Of a DNA stretch of 64,000 nucleotides, positions 8,364 through 16,871 are shown in pieces. How positions within the stretch are numbered: the first letter of the stretch is position 1; each line of letters begins with the position of its first letter. Location of the stretch: the NCBI RefSeq assembly GCF_051433165.1, contig NZ_JBHMFS010000003.1:62001-126000 (forward strand), written 5' to 3'. Origin of the DNA: Falsiroseomonas sp051433165. GTDB taxonomy: Bacteria > Pseudomonadota > Alphaproteobacteria > Acetobacterales > Acetobacteraceae. Under the pieces are notes generated by a model. It made no database searches. It was given only the letters and a program-made list of their open reading frames with translations, and was not told the DNA's origin. A program made the position numbers and the translations under genes.

Positions 8364-10412
8364 TCAGGTCCCGATGATGCCGCCGTCGTCCTTGGTGATC
8401 ACCAGCGTCACCGAGAGCGGCACGCCGCTGGCATTCGGGAAGCTGCTGTTCGGCTTGCCCGCCGCCCAATCCGCCGGGGTGGTGGTGGCGCCCGGGTGCT
8501 GGACATTGACGAACATGGTCCGCTGGTCCGGCGTGGTGATCACGCCGGTGATCTCCTGCCCGTGCGGGCCGGTCAGGAAGCGCCGCGTCTCGCCGGTGAC
8601 CGGGTTGGCGCAGAGCATCTGGTTGTTGCCGAAGGGCGCCAGGTCGCCACGCAGCTGCGCGCTCTCGCCGATATCCGTCTGGATCCACAGCCGGCTGTCG
8701 GCGTCGAACCACAGGCCATCCGGGCAGGCGAACATGTTGTCCGCATTCACCGTGGCATTGCCGGCGATGCGGCTGTCGCCCTCGGGGCCTGCGATCAGGA
8801 ACAGGTCCCAGGCGAAGCGCGTCGCGGCGTGGTCGTCATTCGCCTCGCGCCAGCGGATGATCTGGCCGAACTGGTTGCGCGCGCGCGGGTTCGCGGCATC
8901 CACCTGCTCGGCGGTGCGGCGCGTGTTGTTGGTCAGGGTGAAATAGACGCGGCCATCACGAGGGTCTACCGCGCCCCATTCCGGGCGGTCCATCTTGGTG
9001 GCACCCACCGCATCGGCGGCGAGGCGGGTGTTCACCAGAACCTCGCCCTGGTCGGCAAAGCCATTGGCGGCGGTCAGCGGCCCCTGGCCCTGGACCAGCG
9101 GCAGCCATTCGCCGCTGCCATCGGCATTGAACTTGGCGACATAGAGAGTGCCCTCATCCAGCAGGCTGCCATTCGCCGTGGCGCGGTTGAACGGGCGGGC
9201 GGAGACGAATTTGTAGATGTATTCATTGACCGCGTCGTCGCCCGCATAGCCGACAACCGGGCGGCCTTCCCGCGCCGGGCCGAACACCACGCCCTCATGT
9301 GCGAAGCGGCCGAAGGTGGTGCGCTTCACCGGCGCGCTGTCCGGGTTGAAGGGGTCGATCTCGACCACCCAGCCGAAGGCATTGACCTCGTTGCGGTAAT
9401 CCTGCGTGGCGTCAGCCCCGGTGGAGGAGACGTTGAAGCGCGCGAATTCATCGCCGCCGCCGCGCACCTGGTCCCAGTTGTAGCGGGCCTGGCCGGTCGG
9501 CACACCGTAGCGGGCATGTTCGCGCGGCAGGTTGGGCTTCTGGTCCTGCTGGTCTTCGTTGCGGAAGTAGCCGGCCCAATTCTCCTCCGCCGCGAGGTAG
9601 GTGTTCCAGGGCGTCACGCCATGCGCGCAGTTGTTCAGCGTGCCGCGCACGCGGGTGCCGTCCGGGCTGTACTTCGTGCGGAGCAGCGCATGGCCGCGGA
9701 CCGGGCCGGCGATTTCCATCGGCGTCGCGCCGGTGATGCGGCGGTTGCGCGGGTCGGCCTTCACCGCCCACTTGCCGTCCGCGCCCTTTGCGATGCGCAC
9801 GACGGAGACGCCATGGGCGTTGATCTCCTTCATCGCCTCATCCGCATCGCGCGCGCGATCGACCAGCGGCATGCGGCCGCTGTTGATGGACATCCCGGCG
9901 GCGCGGGCATGCATGAAGCGCGGCTCGACATATTCGTGGTTCAGCACCAGGAAGCCATCGGTGCTGCTGCCCTGGTCCGGCTCGCGGCCCTCGATCGGGA
10001 AGAAATGCATGCCGTCATGATGCGCGCCGACGGCGGCACCCTGCTCGGCGGCCGTCATCTCGCCCAGGGTCTTGCCGGCCGGCTGGCCGCTGAGCGGCGT
10101 GCCCTGCGGGATGATGGTCTGGACCGAATAGCCTTCCGGCACCACGACGGTGTTATTCGGGCTGACCGGCACCGGCTTGAAGCCGATCACCGGACCCTGC
10201 GCGGCGGCGGCCGCGCCCTGGGCCAGCGCCGGGCGGGCGGCGCCGGCGCCGATGAAGCCGGTGAGCGCGGCGCCAAGGCTGCCCATCAGCAGGCCGCGGC
10301 GGCCAAGGCGGGCCTGGGCGACATCATTGAAATGCGTGTTGGCGGAGGTGTTGGAAGGCACCTCATCGCCCGCCTCGAGGTCGTAGGGGAGGTGGCGGAG
10401 ATCGTCCGGCAT
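8364..10412 (-). CDS. PhoX-family (DUF839) secreted phosphatase
   Basis: A 682-aa protein of the PhoX/DUF839 family: beta-propeller alkaline phosphatases using Fe and Ca that are exported by Tat. The Tat signal is at about 37-65 (GRRGLLMGSLGAALTGFIGAG, cleavage probably after ARPALAQ). Family segments include LVLNHEYVEPRF, TPWNTYLAAEENW, FARFNVSS, FGRFAHEG, RPEWGAVDPRDGRVYFTLT and FACPDGLWFDADSRLWIQTD. It faces the molybdoenzyme gene convergently across a 23-bp gap. No Pho-box was recognised upstream, so phosphate control is not shown. Confidence 0.9.
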   Translation of the reverse strand: MPDDLRHLPYDLEAGDEVPSNTSANTHFNDVAQARLGRRGLLMGSLGAALTGFIGAGAARPALAQGAAAAAQGPVIGFKPVPVSPNNTVVVPEGYSVQTIIPQGTPLSGQPAGKTLGEMTAAEQGAAVGAHHDGMHFFPIEGREPDQGSSTDGFLVLNHEYVEPRFMHARAAGMSINSGRMPLVDRARDADEAMKEINAHGVSVVRIAKGADGKWAVKADPRNRRITGATPMEIAGPVRGHALLRTKYSPDGTRVRGTLNNCAHGVTPWNTYLAAEENWAGYFRNEDQQDQKPNLPREHARYGVPTGQARYNWDQVRGGGDEFARFNVSSTGADATQDYRNEVNAFGWVVEIDPFNPDSAPVKRTTFGRFAHEGVVFGPAREGRPVVGYAGDDAVNEYIYKFVSARPFNRATANGSLLDEGTLYVAKFNADGSGEWLPLVQGQGPLTAANGFADQGEVLVNTRLAADAVGATKMDRPEWGAVDPRDGRVYFTLTNNTRRTAEQVDAANPRARNQFGQIIRWREANDDHAATRFAWDLFLIAGPEGDSRIAGNATVNADNMFACPDGLWFDADSRLWIQTDIGESAQLRGDLAPFGNNQMLCANPVTGETRRFLTGPHGQEITGVITTPDQRTMFVNVQHPGATTTPADWAAGKPNSSFPNASGVPLSVTLVITKDDGGIIGT

Positions 10413-10511
10413 GATGGCGCATCCTGGCGGTTGCTAGATGCGCCCTTCCTAATCGACCTCCGCAACAGTCATCCTTCAGTTGCGTGACGGAACCATGACG
10501 GTCACGCCGTC

Positions 10512-11486
10512 CTACTGAACCGTGATGCCCTTGGCCCGCACCACCTCGCTCCACCGCGTCAGGTCGCTTTGCATCACCGCGGCCAGCGCCGCGCCGTCGC
10601 CGCCCACGGGCGTCGCGCCCTGCTGCACGAAGCGGGCGCGCACTTCCGGATTGGCCAGCACCTTGTCCACCTCGCCGCGGATCTGCGCGACCAGCGCCGG
10701 GTCCATCCCGCGCGGGCCGAGCAGCCCGTACCAGAAGGAATAGGTGAAATCGAAGCCGAGTTCCTTCGCCGTCGGCACATCCGGCAGCGCCGGAATCCGC
10801 CCACCCGTGGTGCCGATCGCGATCGCGCGCGCCCTGCCATCCCGCACGGCGCCGAGCACGGTGGGCGGCGCCGCGATCAGCAGGCCGACGCGCCCGGCCA
10901 TCAGATCCAGAAAGGCCGGGCCCATGCCGCGATAGGGCACATGGGTCAGGCGGATGCCGGAAATATCCTGCAGGTATTCGGTGTAGAGATGCGGGGAGGA
11001 GCCGGAGCCCATCGAGCCGTAGAAATTCGCATCCGCCGCCTGGCCCCGCGCGGCCTCGACATAGTCGCGCAGGCTGCGGACGGGGGAATTGCCGGGCACG
11101 ACGAAGACGGTCGGGTAGTCCACCATCAGCGAGATCGGCGTGAAATCGGTCTGCACATCGAAGCCGAGGTTCGGATACAGCGGCGGTGCGGTGGCCAGCG
11201 AATTGTCGGTCAGCAGCAGCGTCGTGCCGTCATTGGCCGAGCGCACCACATTGGTCCAGCCGATGATGCCGCCGCCGCCGGAGCGGTTGTCCACCGTGAA
11301 ATTGCCACCGGTCTGCTCACCCAGGCGCTGTGCCAGAAGCCGGGCGACGAAATCGCTGGTGCCGCCGGGCGGGTAGGTCACCAGGATGCGGACCTGGCGG
11401 TTGCCCGGCCAGGCGGCGGGCTGTGCGAGGGCAGGGGCCACGGCCAGCAGCGCGGCGGCGGCACCCAGCAGGATACGGCGAAGCAT
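10512..11486 (-). CDS. Bug/TctC-family tripartite tricarboxylate transporter receptor
   Basis: Periplasmic substrate-binding protein of the Bug family. A Sec signal peptide is visible (MLRRILLGAAAALLAVAPALAQ), followed by the family's RQVRILVTYPPGGTSDFVARL block, ENRSGGGG-like DNRSGGGGIIG, and the THVPYRGMGPAFLDLMAGRV block that lines the carboxylate pocket. Length 324 aa is typical. The start at 11486 is supported by an AAGGAGAG ribosome site upstream. No TctA/TctB membrane partners are in the window, which is common for this expanded family. The ligand is unknown (often a carboxylate). Confidence 0.93.
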   Translation of the reverse strand: MLRRILLGAAAALLAVAPALAQPAAWPGNRQVRILVTYPPGGTSDFVARLLAQRLGEQTGGNFTVDNRSGGGGIIGWTNVVRSANDGTTLLLTDNSLATAPPLYPNLGFDVQTDFTPISLMVDYPTVFVVPGNSPVRSLRDYVEAARGQAADANFYGSMGSGSSPHLYTEYLQDISGIRLTHVPYRGMGPAFLDLMAGRVGLLIAAPPTVLGAVRDGRARAIAIGTTGGRIPALPDVPTAKELGFDFTYSFWYGLLGPRGMDPALVAQIRGEVDKVLANPEVRARFVQQGATPVGGDGAALAAVMQSDLTRWSEVVRAKGITVQ

Positions 11487-11578
11487 GGGGGTTCTCTCCT
11501 TGGCAGGTTGGGCCGTTTGCGGCCCAGGTTTTGGTCTTGGTTTCGGCGCCGGGCGTCGGATGGTGCAGAGCCAGCACA

Positions 11579-12748
11579 TCAGGGGCGCAGCCTTTCGGTC
11601 GCCAGACGCGCGCCATCCGCCATGCTCCGCAGCTTCGCCCACACCACATCGGACGAGACGCGGCCCCGGCCGGCGGCGGTGTCGAAGCCACAATCGGTGC
11701 CGGCCAGCAGGCGGCGCGCATCGCCCAGGCTGTCCGCGATCCGCTCCAGCCGTTCCGCCACCACTTCCGGGTGCTCGACGAAATTGGTCAGCGTGTCGAT
11801 GACGCCGGCGACGAGGATCTGGTCCTCGGCCAGCGGGTGCTTGCGGAACAGCCGGTGTTCATGCGCGTGGCGCGGATTGGCGAAGGGCAGCACGAAGCCG
11901 CCCACCTTGGCGTGCAGGATGGTGGGCAGGATATCGGCCAGCGGCACATCGGCATCGTGCGGGCCTTCGTAATTGCCCCAGCAGACATGCAGCCGGATGC
12001 GGTCCTTCGGCAGACCTTCGATGGCGCGGTTGATGGCGGTGATCACACGCTCACAGAAGCCGATGAAATCGGACAGCGGGCGGTCCTGGTAGGAGGCGTG
12101 GCGTTCCAGCGCCAGGTCCGGACAATCAAGCTGCAGGATGAAGCCGGCATCGAGGATCGCCTGGTATTCGCGGCGCAGCGCCGTGGCCAGCGCCGCGAGA
12201 TAGGCTTCCTCGGTGTCGTAATGCTTGTTCTGCACCACGGCCGCGACGATGCCGGGCGATGGCGCGGCGAGAAAAGCTTCCCGGTACTGCCCCTTGGCGG
12301 GCGCCAGGGCGCGCGCGAATTCGGCGCATTCGGCGCCCATCGCGGCGTCGCCGATATAGCTGACGTCACCCACAGCGGCGGGCAGGTTCGACGTCATGCT
12401 CGCCGTCTCCTTGCCCGCATTGGCGGCCTGGAGGTCGGCCTTGAATTCCGGATAGGCGTCGATGTCCTGCCAGCCGCCGCGCAGGCTTTCGCCGCCCAGG
12501 CCGGTCAGCCGGTCGCGCAGATACAGCACGAAGGATTCGCGGCCCTGTTCGCCATTATTGGGAATGTCGATGCCGGCGGCGATCTGCTTCGGCACGATGG
12601 CAGATACCGCCGCCTGCGCCGCGGCTTCCAGCTCCGCCGCATCGACGGCCTCGCCCCGGGCGCGGCGGGCATGCAGGCGGGTCAGGGCGCGCGGGCGCGG
12701 CAGGCTGCCGGTATGGGTTGTCAGGATGCGGTCGGCACCGATGGCCAT
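11579..12748 (-). CDS. Cobalamin-independent methionine synthase (MetE C-domain) family protein
   Basis: A 389-aa stand-alone protein resembling the C-terminal catalytic half of MetE (UROD/MetE-like fold). N-terminal TTHTGSLPRP is the family hallmark. Putative zinc ligands are the His and Cys of LHVCWGNYEGPH and the Cys of LAGTDCGFDTAAGRG. PNNGEQGRESF and QLDCPDLALERH are further family blocks. Short MetE-like proteins of this type (YxjG/YxjH-like) transfer a methyl or related group, often to thiols other than homocysteine, so methionine synthesis is not certain. Start at 12748 (MAIGADRIL). It lies downstream of the ABC permease gene on the same strand (25-bp gap). Confidence 0.85.
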   Translation of the reverse strand: MAIGADRILTTHTGSLPRPRALTRLHARRARGEAVDAAELEAAAQAAVSAIVPKQIAAGIDIPNNGEQGRESFVLYLRDRLTGLGGESLRGGWQDIDAYPEFKADLQAANAGKETASMTSNLPAAVGDVSYIGDAAMGAECAEFARALAPAKGQYREAFLAAPSPGIVAAVVQNKHYDTEEAYLAALATALRREYQAILDAGFILQLDCPDLALERHASYQDRPLSDFIGFCERVITAINRAIEGLPKDRIRLHVCWGNYEGPHDADVPLADILPTILHAKVGGFVLPFANPRHAHEHRLFRKHPLAEDQILVAGVIDTLTNFVEHPEVVAERLERIADSLGDARRLLAGTDCGFDTAAGRGRVSSDVVWAKLRSMADGARLATERLRP

Positions 12749-12773
12749 GATTTTTCCCCCGATTTGGGAAAGA

Positions 12774-13589
12774 CTACCGCCGCAGCCCGTCCGCCACCAG
12801 GGTGCAGCCCGCGACCGCCACCAGGATGGCAAGCCCCGGCCAGACCGCGACCCAGGGCGCGCTGAACACCAGATCCTGCGCATTCGCCAGCATGTTGCCC
12901 CAGCTCGCCGCGGGGGGCGCGATGCCGAGGCCGAGGAAACTCAGCGTGCTTTCGGCCAGGATGGCGCCCGCCACGGTCAGCGCCGCGGCAATGGCGATCG
13001 GCCCGGCGATGTTCGGCAGCACATGCCGCAGCAGCACCCGCCCTTCCGAGGCCCCGAGTCCGCGCGCCGCCCGCACATAATCCCGCGCCAGCACGGACAG
13101 CGCCGCCGCGCGGGCCAGCCGCGCCACGCCAACCCAGCCGAAGACGGACAGGATCACGACGATGCGGATGATGTCGGACGCGGCCTCCCCCCGCGGCAGC
13201 CCGATCCGCCCGGTATCGGCCGCCGCCAGCACCACCAGCACGGGCAAGGCCGGCAGCGCCAGCATGCCATCCGCCAGCCGCATCAGCAGCGCATCCACCA
13301 CACCGCCGCGCCAGGCCGCCAGCAGCCCGATTCCGGTGCCGATCACCGTCGCCGCCACCGCCGTCGCCACCCCCACGGCCAGCGAAACCCGCGCGCCCTC
13401 CAGCAGCCGCAGCAGCACGTCCCGCCCGAGATCATCGGTGCCGAGCGGGTTGGTGGTGGAGGAGGGGGCGAAGCGGTTGAACAGGTCCGGCGCAAAGGGA
13501 TCGAGGCCGAGCCACGCCGCGATCCACGGCGCTGCAAGACCGCTAGTCGCCAACAGGCCGAGCAGGAGAAGGCCGAAGCGGAGCCTCAT
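12774..13589 (-). CDS. ABC transporter permease, DppC/OppC-like
   Basis: Inner-membrane permease of a peptide/nickel-type ABC importer, about 271 aa. N-terminal anchor RLRFGLLLLGLLATSGLAAPWI, the OppC_N-like PLGTDDLGRDVLLRLLEGAR, and the coupling EAA loop YVRAARGLGASEGRVLLRHVLPN that would contact an ATPase. The start at 13589 follows the hydrophobic N-terminus; the upstream extension is translated intergenic repeat. It is the third gene of receptor-DppB-DppC, but no ATP-binding subunit follows: the next gene is the MetE-like protein. Confidence 0.9.
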   Translation of the reverse strand: MRLRFGLLLLGLLATSGLAAPWIAAWLGLDPFAPDLFNRFAPSSTTNPLGTDDLGRDVLLRLLEGARVSLAVGVATAVAATVIGTGIGLLAAWRGGVVDALLMRLADGMLALPALPVLVVLAAADTGRIGLPRGEAASDIIRIVVILSVFGWVGVARLARAAALSVLARDYVRAARGLGASEGRVLLRHVLPNIAGPIAIAAALTVAGAILAESTLSFLGLGIAPPAASWGNMLANAQDLVFSAPWVAVWPGLAILVAVAGCTLVADGLRR

Positions 13590-13598
13590 GCTTGCTTC

Positions 13599-13705
13599 CC
13601 CCTCTCCCCCTCGGAGGGGGGGAGGGTTGGGGTGGGGGGGCAGAGCCGAATCGACGCACCTGCACCGACCCCCCACCCCGACCCTTCACCCTGATAGGGG
13701 GGAGG
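13599..13705. repeat. G/C-rich intergenic inverted repeat
   Basis: The 136-bp gap between the two permease genes is nearly all homopolymeric G/C tracts. A GGGTTGGGGTGGGGGG-like tract near 13624-13640 is matched by CCCCCCACCCCGACCC near 13670-13684 (one G:T pair), so the RNA can form a long hairpin; smaller local palindromes flank it (CCCCCTCGGAGGGGG near 13606-13620). This has the look of a dispersed REP-like element, and it may also tune expression of the downstream permease. Confidence 0.6.
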
Positions 13706-13725
13706 GAGAAGCACGGCGCCCGCCC

Positions 13726-14658
13726 TCATGCCAGCCGCGGGTCCAGCGCCCTCTGCCCGAGATCGGCCGCCAGCGTCGCCAGCATCGTCACCAGCGCCAC
13801 CAGCAGCAGTGCCACCAGCGCCAGATTCGTGTCGTTGCCCATCACCGCATCATAGATCAGCTTGCCCATGCCAGGCCGGGCGAACAGGGTCTCCGTGATC
13901 AGCGCGCCGCCTACCAGGCTGCCGGCATCCAGCGCCGCCACCTGCAACACCGGCACCGCGGCGTTGGGCGCGGCGTGGCGCAGCAGCAGGCGCATCTCCC
14001 CCACGCCACGGGCGCGGGCCGCGGTGATCCAGGGCGCGCGCAGCACCTGCGTCAATTCCGCCGCGCTGTGGCGGGCATAGGCGGCGAGGTTGGCCATCGC
14101 CAGCGTCGCCACCGGCAGCACCAGGAAGCGCACCGCCTCCCACCCCCCTTCCTCCGCGGACCCGCCGGCCGGCAGCCAGCCGAGGGTCACGGCGAAGACG
14201 ATGATCAGCAGGATGCCGAGCCAGAAACTCGGCGCGGATTGCCCGAGGATGGCGATGGTATCCGCAACCGGCGCGAAGCGCGGCCGCATCGCCGCCAGCG
14301 CGCCGAGCAAAAGGCCAATCAGCGCCGAGACCGCCACCGCCGCGCCCAGCAGCACCAAAGTGGAGACCAGCGCCGGCCCGATGATCTGTGCCACCGGCTG
14401 CGCGAAAAGCCGCGAATAGCCGAACTCCCCGCGCAGCAGCGCCGCGGCCCAGGCGAAATACCGGGTGAGCAAGGGCTGATCCAGGCCATGCAACGCGCGC
14501 AGCCGCGCCGCATCCTCGGCCGTCAGCCGCGGGTCGCCGGCCAAGGCCAGGTCGATCGGGTCGCCCGGCATCAGGCCGATCAGCAGGAACATCGCCAGCG
14601 ACAGCAGCGCCAGCGTCACCGCGATCTGCACCAGCCTTCCCGCCAGCAGGCGGATCAT
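13726..14658 (-). CDS. ABC transporter permease, DppB/OppB-like
   Basis: A 310-aa membrane permease with the typical DppB N-terminus (IRLLAGRLVQIAVTLALLSL, then MPGDPIDLAL), the LRALHGLDQPLLTRYFAW region, and the EAA loop WITAARARGVGEMRLLLRHA. About six membrane spans. It lies between the receptor gene (10-bp gap) and DppC. It would pair with DppC to form the translocation channel for a peptide, nickel or related solute. Confidence 0.92.
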   Translation of the reverse strand: MIRLLAGRLVQIAVTLALLSLAMFLLIGLMPGDPIDLALAGDPRLTAEDAARLRALHGLDQPLLTRYFAWAAALLRGEFGYSRLFAQPVAQIIGPALVSTLVLLGAAVAVSALIGLLLGALAAMRPRFAPVADTIAILGQSAPSFWLGILLIIVFAVTLGWLPAGGSAEEGGWEAVRFLVLPVATLAMANLAAYARHSAAELTQVLRAPWITAARARGVGEMRLLLRHAAPNAAVPVLQVAALDAGSLVGGALITETLFARPGMGKLIYDAVMGNDTNLALVALLLVALVTMLATLAADLGQRALDPRLA

Positions 14659-14668
14659 GCCGCGCGCC

Positions 14669-16327
14669 TCACCGCGCCACCCGCCACTGCTCCACCCAGT
14701 TGGAGGAGGGCGTCAGATGCCCGGTCGGCCGCACCCCCTCCAGCCACAGCGGCCAGACATGCGCGTCGGAGCGGAACCACAGCGGGATCGCCGGCAGTTC
14801 CTCCGCATAGATCGCCTGCAGCCGGTGCCACAGGGCGCGCCGGCGCTCGCGGTCCAGCTCGATCGGTAGGGTTTCCAGCAGCGCGTCCATCTCCGTGTTG
14901 CGGAAGCCGGTGTAGTTCTGGCCGGACCAATTGCGCTCGGCGGTGGGGATTTCGTCCGAATGGAGCGTGCTGCGGGGCACATTCTCCGGGCTGCTGATCC
15001 AGGCGAACAGCGCCGCGCCGGTGAAGCGGCGGCGGGAGACGGTTTCGCCGAAGAAGACGCGCGGCGGCTCGTTGCGAATGCGCGCCTCGATCCCCGCCTG
15101 GCGCCACATGCCCTGGAGTACCTGCTGCACCTGCTCGCGAGACCGGTTGCCGGCGGTGGTCATCAGCTCCAGCGTCAGGCGGTCCCCGGCGGCATTGCGG
15201 CGGATGCCGTCCGGGCCTGGGGTCCAGCCGGCCTCCGTAAGAAGGGCGCCCGCGCGGGCCGGGTCGAAGGGCCACTGGCGCACCGCATCGTCATGCATGC
15301 CATCCAGCGGGTTGACCGTGGTGTGGGCGACGGGCTGCCGGTTCTCGTACAGCCGGGCGACGATCTGGGCGCGGTCGGTGGCCAGGATCAGTGCCTGGCG
15401 GACGCGGCGATCGGCCAGGATCGGATTGTCCAGCATCAGGTCGAGATGTTCGTAGACCAGGCCGGGCTTGTATTCGACGCGGAAGCGGCCGCGCGCGCGG
15501 CGTTCCAACGCGGTCACCTGTTCCAGCGGCAGGCCAAGCTCGCCCGCCACCATGTCGAGCTGGCCGGCCAGCAACTGCGCCTCCAGTGCCGCGGTGTTCT
15601 CGATGGTGCGGATGGCGATGCGGCGGAAGGCGGGCGCCGGGCCGGACCAATGGGCGTTGCGCTCCAGCGTCACGCCGCTGCCGGGCGTGGTGGCGGTGAC
15701 CCGGTAGGGGCCGTTCCACAGGCCGGGATTGGTAGGCTCCGTCTCATAGGCGCTGCGCGTGCGGTAGGTGCGGGGCTCGGCTTCCCAGCGGGCGCGCTCG
15801 ATATGGCTGGGCAGCGGCACCCAATCGCCGGAGGCGCCGTATTCGAAGGTGACCTGGTCGAAGCGCAGCGTGATGCGGCGGGGCGATTCGACAATCGCCT
15901 CATAGGCCCGCCGATAGAATTCGCTGGCGCCGAAGCCGGTGGAGAAATCCCGCCCGGCCTGCCAGGCGAACAGCAGATCCTCCGCCGTCACCGGCGTGCC
16001 ATCGCCCCAGGCCCAGCCCTCGCGCAATTCCCAGGTCACGCGGATGCCGGCCTTGCCATCCGGCGTCTGTTCGCGGACGGCCAGGCCATTCTCCAGCGTC
16101 GGCACGGTGACGCAGCCGAGGCAGGTGAGGTTCCAATCCGGGTCGCGTGCCGTCAGGGGGCGACGGGTGAAGCCGGCGATGTAGGATTTCGCCGCCATGG
16201 ATTCGATGTTGGGGTGGAAGGTCGCCGGGTATTGCGTGATGCCGATGGTCAGGCTGTCCCGCGCCGGCTGCCCCATGGCGGGGGTGACGACGGCGAGCAG
16301 GATGAGGGTCAGCCAGCGGGCGGCCAT
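14669..16327 (-). CDS. ABC transporter substrate-binding protein, family 5 (peptide/nickel type)
   Basis: A 552-aa periplasmic receptor with Sec signal MAARWLTLILLAVVTPAMGQ. SBP_bac_5 features: WELREGWAWGDGTPVTAEDL, WNGPYRVTATTPGSGVTLERN, YEHLDLMLDNPILADRRVRQ (family ADxRVRQAL block), and a C-terminal AIPLWFRSDAHVWP. It heads the receptor-DppB-DppC unit. Its 5' end overlaps the ParE-like toxin gene by 19 bases, so the toxin-antitoxin pair may share its transcript. The ligand cannot be deduced; dipeptides, opines and glutathione are all handled by this family. Confidence 0.9.
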   Translation of the reverse strand: MAARWLTLILLAVVTPAMGQPARDSLTIGITQYPATFHPNIESMAAKSYIAGFTRRPLTARDPDWNLTCLGCVTVPTLENGLAVREQTPDGKAGIRVTWELREGWAWGDGTPVTAEDLLFAWQAGRDFSTGFGASEFYRRAYEAIVESPRRITLRFDQVTFEYGASGDWVPLPSHIERARWEAEPRTYRTRSAYETEPTNPGLWNGPYRVTATTPGSGVTLERNAHWSGPAPAFRRIAIRTIENTAALEAQLLAGQLDMVAGELGLPLEQVTALERRARGRFRVEYKPGLVYEHLDLMLDNPILADRRVRQALILATDRAQIVARLYENRQPVAHTTVNPLDGMHDDAVRQWPFDPARAGALLTEAGWTPGPDGIRRNAAGDRLTLELMTTAGNRSREQVQQVLQGMWRQAGIEARIRNEPPRVFFGETVSRRRFTGAALFAWISSPENVPRSTLHSDEIPTAERNWSGQNYTGFRNTEMDALLETLPIELDRERRRALWHRLQAIYAEELPAIPLWFRSDAHVWPLWLEGVRPTGHLTPSSNWVEQWRVAR

Positions 16328-16590
16328 TGGCGGGCTCCATGCCAGACAGCGAGTATGGCGATACGGTCAGGATGGGCACGGTAGATCAAGCTATAAGGTG
16401 TTGGCGGCAGCGCAATGATTCGGCGTGCGCCGCCATGTGTACGGCCGGCCTGCGGGAAGCGGACCAGCAGTTCCGCTCTGTGCATCAACCCAGCGACCAG
16501 CGCATCGGCCGCAGCGGGATTGTCCTGCGCGATGTGGTCACGTGCCTCGCGCAGGTGGCGCAGGGCCACCGGCATCCAGATCAGCTTCAC
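16309..16590 (-). CDS. RelE/ParE-family toxin
   Basis: A 93-aa protein with ParE/RelE-fold features: KLIWMPVALRHLREARDHIA at the N-terminus (family pattern W-x3-A-x2-DL-x2-I), FPQAGRTHGGARRIIALPP and the C-terminal LIYRAHPDRIAILAVWHGARQWP, matching the ParE 'Y-x4-I-x-IL-x-VxHxxR' ending. ParE toxins poison gyrase and RelE toxins cleave mRNA; the class here is closer to ParE. The GTG start at 16590 overlaps the antitoxin stop (GTGA), the usual antitoxin-first order. Confidence 0.85.
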   Translation of the reverse strand: MKLIWMPVALRHLREARDHIAQDNPAAADALVAGLMHRAELLVRFPQAGRTHGGARRIIALPPTPYSLIYRAHPDRIAILAVWHGARQWPPAG

Positions 16591-16844
16591 CGGCTGGCGT
16601 GACGGGCTCGAATATCAGCGGCCCAGGCGTGCATCTCCTGCATCACCTCCTCATGCGGCACGCCGAGGCCGGCTTCGCTCTCCGCCTCGGCCTGTGCCAA
16701 CTCGGCTTCAAGCGCAGCCTGATCTGCCACCCGATCCCGGATGGCGCTGGCGGCCAGCATTTCGGGCGTGGATTGGCAGGCGCTGGCAGCAGCCTGAAGC
16801 GCGGCCGCCACCTCGTCCGGCAAATCGACACTGATCCGCACCAT
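16587..16844 (-). CDS. ParD-like ribbon-helix-helix antitoxin
   Basis: An 85-aa acidic protein beginning MVRISVDLPDEVAAALQAAA, a strand-helix pattern typical of ribbon-helix-helix DNA-binding antitoxins. The C-terminal half (ELAQAEAESEAGLGVPHEEV) is the toxin-wrapping tail, including the 'G-x-x-x-[PH]-E-E-V' pattern common in ParD partners. Directly upstream of the ParE-like toxin with a 4-base overlap. It probably represses its own promoter in the 27-bp gap downstream of pyrE, or is expressed from the pyrE transcript. Confidence 0.82.
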   Translation of the reverse strand: MVRISVDLPDEVAAALQAAASACQSTPEMLAASAIRDRVADQAALEAELAQAEAESEAGLGVPHEEVMQEMHAWAADIRARHASR

Positions 16845-16871
16845 CCGCCTGCCTCCGTTCGTGTCGCTTCT

